From: Pseudomonadota bacterium
GTDB taxonomy: Bacteria > Pseudomonadota > Gammaproteobacteria > Burkholderiales > Gallionellaceae
Direction of reading: 5' to 3'
DNA: 10,990 nucleotides
NCBI GenBank assembly: GCA_021783855.1
Contig: JAJXTL010000097.1
Coordinates: 1 to 10,990, forward strand
In this document: piece after piece, positions 7,342-10,990 of the stretch
How positions within the stretch are numbered: position 1 is the stretch's first letter
How the letters are laid out: the number at the start of each line of letters is the position of its first letter
The notes under the pieces: model-generated
The model's input: the letters and a program-made list of their open reading frames with translations, nothing else
Told to the model about the DNA's origin: nothing
Database searches by the model: none
Translations under genes and position numbers: made by a program

Positions 7342-8599
7342 GCGCAAACAAGCCTGCCAGCACCCCGGCAGCAATCGCCAGAAAGCCGATGGAGACCGGT
7401 TTTGCGAGGCTTTTCCCTCCAAAAAAGATTACCAGACCGAATTTAAAGGTGAGGTTGGAGAGGAAGGCGATGGTGATGGACGTGACGGTTTGTTGTTGGT
7501 TTAACTGACCGAGATTGAACAGGCGCAGGCTGGACAGGGTGATGGCATCCACATCGGTCAGTCCGGATATCAGGGCTACGGCGTACAAGCCGTGACTGCC
7601 AGCGATATCCTTCATCCAGGCCGAACCTAGCAATACGGCGACATACAGCAAGCCAAAGCCGATGGCGGTGTGCAATTCGGCAGGATTGCGCGTCTCTGGA
7701 ACATAGAGCTCGGTTCCACGGTTCATCTTGCGCCAGTTGTACAGGGCGACCAGCAAGCCTGACACCAGGCCGCTGCCCAGTATTGGTAAAAGTCTGGGCA
7801 AAACGCCATGTGCGACCACAGTGCTGACCGCCATCAGGCGCACAATCACCACCAGGCCGGCAATCACGATCACCGAGGCGGCAAGGTTACGCATGGTCTG
7901 GTCGGTCTTGCTGTGTTTGGCGTAAATCATGGTGGTGGCGGTGCTGGAAGCCAGGCCGCCGAAAATACCCAGAAACAGCGCGCCATAACGCGTTCCTGCC
8001 ACATGCAGGGCGGTGTAACCCGCCAGGCCGATGCCGGAAATCAGCACTACCATTAGCCAGGCCTGGTGGGGGTTGACTGCCTGATAAGGGCCATAATTCT
8101 GATCGGGCAATATGGGCAGCACGATGAAGGTCAGCACAGAAAACTGGAGGACGGCGACCAGATCCCGGCGCGTCAGTTTTTGCGAGAAGCCTCGCAGTTC
8201 GGGTTTGAAATAGAGCAGGGCGGTCACGCCGATGGCCAGCATCACGGCGAGTTGAGTGTAACCATACCAGATCATCGCGCCCAGACTGTAACAGAGCAGC
8301 AAGGCAATCACGGTGGTGGTGCCGGGATCGTTTTCACCATCGGGTTTGTTGAGATAGGATGCGACTATCATGCCGGCTACGCACAGCAATCCGGCGATCA
8401 GCAGCAAGGGCGAATTGAGTTTCGTGGAAAGCAGCGCGGTCAGTGTGCCGAAAACGGCGACCAGTGCGAAGGTGCGCAGTCCTGCATGGGCCGACGGATT
8501 GCGCTCGCGTTCCAGTCCCATCAACAGGCCGATGGCAAGGCTGGTGATGAACTGTGGCAAGGTCTCGATGCCGTTGACTTGCAGAAAGCCGGTTTCCAT
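7337..8599 (-). CDS. MgtC/SapB-DUF4010 family inner-membrane protein
   Basis: This 420-aa, very hydrophobic protein has many predicted membrane helices. The N-terminal MgtC/SapB-like part (about 15-140) carries the signature GLLMGLERERN (25-34) and AGLRTFALVAVFG (39-51). The C-terminal part (about 185-400) matches the DUF4010 type, with GGLASSTATT (214-223) and ISGLTDVDAITLSSLR (344-359) as its conserved blocks. Proteins of this architecture sit in the inner membrane. Their substrate is not established, and the magnesium link of true MgtC should not be transferred here. The ATG at 8599 is the first plausible start, but no good Shine-Dalgarno precedes it; the upstream sequence is a repeat-rich spacer. 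The gene is inserted between recJ and prfB, which are neighbours in many proteobacteria, and its end carries the prfB -10 box. Confidence 0.85.
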   Translation of the reverse strand: METGFLQVNGIETLPQFITSLAIGLLMGLERERNPSAHAGLRTFALVAVFGTLTALLSTKLNSPLLLIAGLLCVAGMIVASYLNKPDGENDPGTTTVIALLLCYSLGAMIWYGYTQLAVMLAIGVTALLYFKPELRGFSQKLTRRDLVAVLQFSVLTFIVLPILPDQNYGPYQAVNPHQAWLMVVLISGIGLAGYTALHVAGTRYGALFLGIFGGLASSTATTMIYAKHSKTDQTMRNLAASVIVIAGLVVIVRLMAVSTVVAHGVLPRLLPILGSGLVSGLLVALYNWRKMNRGTELYVPETRNPAELHTAIGFGLLYVAVLLGSAWMKDIAGSHGLYAVALISGLTDVDAITLSSLRLFNLGQLNQQQTVTSITIAFLSNLTFKFGLVIFFGGKSLAKPVSIGFLAIAAGVLAGLFAL

Positions 8600-8682
8600 G
8601 TGTTTTAGGATCGAGGAGTGAGGACTGAGTTGAAAACAGCGAACGGGTTTTTCTCAATCCTGAGTCCTCAATCCTGTGTTTT
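8600..8682. repeat. Heptad-periodic inverted repeat clusters between recJ and the DUF4010 gene
   Basis: Three consecutive 7-mers start at 8607 (AGGATCG, then AGGAGTG, then AGGACTG). A second cluster of three starts at 8654 (TCAATCC, TGAGTCC, TCAATCC), which is the same motif on the opposite strand. AGGATCGAGGA (8607-8617) and the reverse complement of 8665-8675 differ at one base in eleven. The single-strand transcript could fold into a stem around a loop of about 45 nt. No T-tract follows, so a terminator role is not supported. The pattern fills almost the whole 82-bp spacer. Confidence 0.65.
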
Positions 8683-10444
8683 CACTCCCAGTGTTTAATG
8701 ATGAGTTGCAGCGTCTGGTTGCCATTGTATTCATTGATGCTCAGGCTGTATACGGCATGGATATATTCGGGCAAAGGCTCGTTGTGTCCGAACAGAATAG
8801 CCTCGATTTCATTGCCCTCATCTGTGGCGAGCCGCAGCTTAAGGTGTTTCTCGCCGACCACGCGCTGATTCAGCACCTCGAAGTCGTCGTCGAACTGCGG
8901 TGCCGGAAAGCCTTGCCCCCACACCTGCTCGTCCAGAAGACGGGCAGCTTCAAGCGTCATGCCTGTTGAATCGAGCGCACCATCGGTTTCGATACGCTGT
9001 AATAAGTCGTTCGGGTTGAGCAATTCGCTTGCGACTTGTTCGAAGGCTTCGGCAAATGCAGTAAAGTCGGACTCATTGATGGAGAGGCCTGCCGCAGCGG
9101 CATGGCCGCCGAATTTTTTGATGAGCTGTGGCTGACGTTTGCTGACCAGATCCAGCGCATCACGCAGATGCAAGGCCGCGATGGAACGGCCTGAACCTTT
9201 CAATTCACCGTTATTGGATTGCGCAAAGGCGATCACCGGCCTGTGGAATTTGTCTTTGAGTCGTGAGGCGAGTATGCCGATCACTCCCTGATGCCAGCTC
9301 TCGTCGAACAATACTAAGCTAAATCCGCAGGGTGTGCTATGCGCACCATGGTGCGTGGAACGCACCTTATGATCGATTTTTTCCAACGCAGCAAGCGCAC
9401 CCTCCTGCATCTCGGTCTCGATGCTGCGCCGTTCGCGGTTAAGGTTGTCCAGCTGGCCGGCAATCTGCATGGCGACGGACGCGTCATCGGTCAGCAGGGC
9501 GTGGATGCCCAGACTCATGTCATCCAGACGTCCCGCTGCATTCAGTCGCGGGCCTATGGTAAATCCCAGATCCATGCTGGAAACCTTGGTTGGCGATTTT
9601 TTGCGAGCATCCGCTACGCGGCTTGCCTGCTTACTCCCTTGGGCCACCTGCAACAGCGCGTTGATACCGGCACAGGCACGGCCCGCGCGTATGCGTTGCA
9701 AACCCTGTTGCACCAGAATGCGGTTGTTCTGATCCAGTCTGACGACATCGGCAACCGTGCCCAGGGCGACCAGATCGAGCAGTTCGACGAGTTTTTTCCC
9801 TTGTGCGTCTGTCAATAGACCTCTGGTCTTCAGCTCGGCGCGCAAAGCCAGCAGCACATAGAACATCACCCCCACGCCCGCCAGATGCTTGCTGGGAAAG
9901 TTGCATCCGGACTGATTCGGATTAACGATACAGGCCGCATCCGGCAAGGCGTCGCCGGGCAGGTGATGATCGGTGACCAATACCTGCATCCCCAGTCGGT
10001 TGGCTTCCGCGACACCTTCCACGCTGGCGATACCGTTATCTACTGTGAGCAGGATATCCGGTTTAGATTGTGCCGCTAAATGAACGATCTCCGGGGTCAG
10101 GCCGTAGCCGTACTCAAAACGGTTAGGCACGAGGAAGTCGACATGAGCGCCGAAGGCGCGCAAGCCGCGCAACGCCACCGCACAGGCTGTTGCGCCATCG
10201 CAGTCATAGTCGGCGATGACCAGCAGTTTTTTTGTGTCGCGATGGCATCCGCAAGTAAACACGCCATTTCGCGGGCATTCTTCAGATTGTCGAAAGGCAG
10301 CAGGTGGGCAAAGGATGTTTCCAGTTGCGTGTGTTCCGTGATGCCTCGCGCCGCAAAAATTTTCGCCATGGCGGGCGAACAACCACTTTTCAGTAAATGT
10401 TGCAGGGCGGCTTCGGGAATTTCGCGCGGTGTAATTTGTGTCAT
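8682..10444 (-). CDS. recJ: Single-stranded-DNA-specific exonuclease RecJ, reading frame broken near the N-terminus
   Basis: RecJ degrades single-stranded DNA 5' to 3' in recombination and mismatch repair. The first frame (ATG at 10444) gives the family N-terminus (EAALQHLLKSGCSPAMAKIF..RGI). It is interrupted at an A7 run (10233-10227), and the rest continues in the -1 frame to the stop at 8682. The rejoined protein is 587 aa, close to E. coli RecJ (577). In joined numbering the DHH motifs are DYDCDG (79-84), VDNG (D136) and TDHH (D159, H160, H161), and the DHHA1 motif is GGHAAAAG (from 446). NAAGRLDDM and the WHQGVIGILASRL block are present. Apart from the break all catalytic residues look intact. 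The break may be a sequencing or assembly indel, a real mutation, or a programmed -1 shift. Two stretches look longer than in E. coli RecJ (about 269-291 and 360-376). The second is encoded by a palindromic repeat. Confidence 0.93.
9325..9369. repeat. In-frame palindromic repeat inside recJ
   Basis: Two adjacent 17-nt hairpin units lie in tandem. Unit one at 9331-9347 has arms GGTGTGC and GCGCACC with a TAT loop (one G-T pair). Unit two at 9350-9366 has arms GGTGCGT and ACGCACC with a GGA loop, a perfect 7-bp stem. They are separated by AT, which also makes a perfect 14-bp palindrome at the junction (9342-9355). Read in the recJ frame the region encodes KVRSTHHGAHSTPCG, with no stop. The GGTGCGTNNNACGCACC design resembles repeats I know from betaproteobacterial intergenic regions. 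Finding one inside an open reading frame is unusual. Confidence 0.75.
10194..10233 (-). other. recJ frame-break site: slippery heptamer plus possible stem
   Basis: In the zero frame of recJ the codons CAA AAA AAC (10234-10226) contain the heptamer A AAA AAC at 10232-10226, a canonical -1 slippery sequence. Five bases downstream begins a possible stem, GTCATCGC (10220-10213) with GCGATGGC (10201-10194). It has 8 bp including one G-T pair, and an 11-nt loop. Slipping back one base would continue in the RecJ catalytic frame. No strong internal Shine-Dalgarno is seen upstream. The same stretch encodes the DYDCDG motif, so the stem may be a by-product of codon choice. Confidence 0.5.
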
Positions 10445-10460
10445 AGTGTGCCGTAGTGTC

Positions 10461-10680
10461 TCATGTCAGCTTGCTCGCACGATCATTTTTTGCATCAATC
10501 AAACCCTTGTCAATATTCTGGCGCAAGCCGTCAAGCTTGGCAGTTTTGGACCTGCTCATAGGCTTCCAACAAGTGCCATGCCTTACGGATGACTTTGTTT
10601 GCCGAGCCGTACATGCCCGACTCGGCGCGCTGTCGAACATGAGTTTCTAATTCATGTGGCAGAGATAGGTTAACGGACAT
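10461..10680 (-). pseudogene. ParD-like ribbon-helix-helix antitoxin, frameshifted and without a toxin partner
   Basis: From ATG 10680 the minus strand reads MSVNLSLPHELETHVRQRAE, then SGMYGSANKVIRKAWHLLEAYEQ. This is the ParD/CopG-type pattern (beta strand, then a helix with SGxYGSAxxVIRxA). This frame stops early at 10533-10531, giving 49 aa. The typical ParD C-terminus continues in the next frame (SKTAKLDGLRQNIDKGL..., stop at 10463-10461). Removing one G from the GG at 10552-10551 would give a single 72-aa protein. ParD normally blocks its ParE toxin and represses its own operon. Here the following gene is recJ, 16 bp on, so no toxin is adjacent. A GGGGA ribosome site precedes the ATG at suitable spacing. 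Truncated, the protein could still bind DNA but would lack the toxin-binding tail. The indel may be real or a sequence error. Confidence 0.68.
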
Positions 10681-10701
10681 GAGAATTCCCCGGGAAAATA
10701 T

Positions 10702-10737
10702 CCGTGTACATTAACTCCGCACGTTAATGTGATACGG
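10702..10737. promoter_or_regulatory. Inverted-repeat operator candidate upstream of the parD-like gene
   Basis: The perfect 8-bp arms ACATTAAC (10708-10715) and GTTAATGT (10723-10730) are separated by 7 bp. The symmetry extends outward to CCGT and ACGG with a one-base offset (10702-10715 against 10723-10737). It ends 21 bp before the parD-like start codon. Ribbon-helix-helix antitoxins usually bind such dyads to repress their own promoter, so an operator role is inferred. No clear -35/-10 pair was identified around it. Confidence 0.5.
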
Positions 10738-10877
10738 GTGGACAACTCGTACCCCAAATTGTCCCTTTGAGCACTCACAGTAAACAGGCCGTCTTCGTTT
10801 TAGGAATTCAGGCTATTATGGACATCTGTCAGTTTTATCATTCGCGTCGCATTTTACTCGCATTAAGGTTGGCGGTT

Positions 10878-10990
10878 TCAAGCACCAAGTGCAAAAAGTG
10901 CTGCGTGATGTAGCTTAAAGTCAAAAGCGTCTGGCATGAACAGTTCTACCGGACATTTGAAACCGAGTGACTTGCGTGGACGGGTATTCA
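10878..10990 (-). mobile_element. IS30-family-like transposase, C-terminal fragment
   Basis: The minus strand reads NTRPRKSLGFKCPVELF, then ...FKLHHAALFALGA and a stop (10880-10878). The NxRPRKxLGFKxPxE block followed by a short tail ending near VALxT or ALxA is the typical end of IS30-family DDE transposases. Only the last 36 codons are inside the window, so completeness and the DDE catalytic residues cannot be assessed. The element end should lie just downstream, near 10860-10877, but I could not pair an inverted repeat because the other end is outside. It sits about 200 bp upstream of the parD-like gene. Confidence 0.72.

Noticed and set aside
8066..8608. 180-codon open frame on the plus strand opposite the DUF4010 gene
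   Set aside because: It is antisense to a well-supported membrane protein. Its Gln/His/Gly-rich translation looks like the complement of hydrophobic codons, with no recognisable domain.
10080..10592. 170-codon plus-strand open frame covering the recJ N-terminus and the antitoxin remnant
   Set aside because: It spans two genes recognisable on the other strand, and its translation shows no known motif.
10740..10764. GGACAA/TTGTCC inverted repeat in the gap between the transposase and the antitoxin
   Set aside because: The arms are only 6 bp and no partner signal was found. It could be chance, and no -10 lies at the right spacing from the TTGTCC.

Overview
The window looks like a chromosomal segment of a betaproteobacterium, possibly a Nitrosomonadales/Gallionellaceae-type organism. 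This rests on the protein style, the moderately high GC and the recJ-prfB neighbourhood; no rRNA or other phylogenetic marker is present. Every gene I can support lies on the minus strand, so the map is best read from right to left.

Right edge (10990 to about 10460): the C-terminus of an IS30-like transposase runs off the window. It is followed by a short gap with a clear dyad, then a small ParD/ribbon-helix-helix antitoxin gene. That gene carries a frameshift and has no toxin partner here.

Housekeeping block (10444 to 6192): recJ (single-strand DNA exonuclease), a MgtC/DUF4010 inner-membrane protein, and prfB (release factor 2, with its classic programmed +1 frameshift). The recJ reading frame is broken at an A7 run. 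The break coincides with a textbook A AAA AAC slippery heptamer followed by a possible 8-bp stem. recJ also carries at least one in-frame palindromic repeat insertion. The spacer between recJ and the DUF4010 gene holds 7-nt periodic repeats arranged as inverted clusters.

Defence block (6082 to 217): a four-gene, tightly overlapping operon of the Wadjet/MksFEBG type. In transcription order: JetA/MksF kleisin-like, JetB/MksE, JetC/MksB SMC-like ATPase, JetD/MksG Toprim nuclease. The first three should form a condensin-like loop-extruding motor that recognises small circular DNA, and JetD is the expected nuclease. All key motifs are intact. A hairpin flanked by 7-bp direct repeats separates this operon from prfB.

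Left edge (96 to 1): the N-terminus of methionine aminopeptidase (map), preceded by a plausible promoter.

No tRNA, rRNA, CRISPR array or origin was recognised. The defence system is a known class. The less described signals are the recJ frame break, the palindromic insert inside recJ, the orphan antitoxin with its dyad, and the intergenic repeats.
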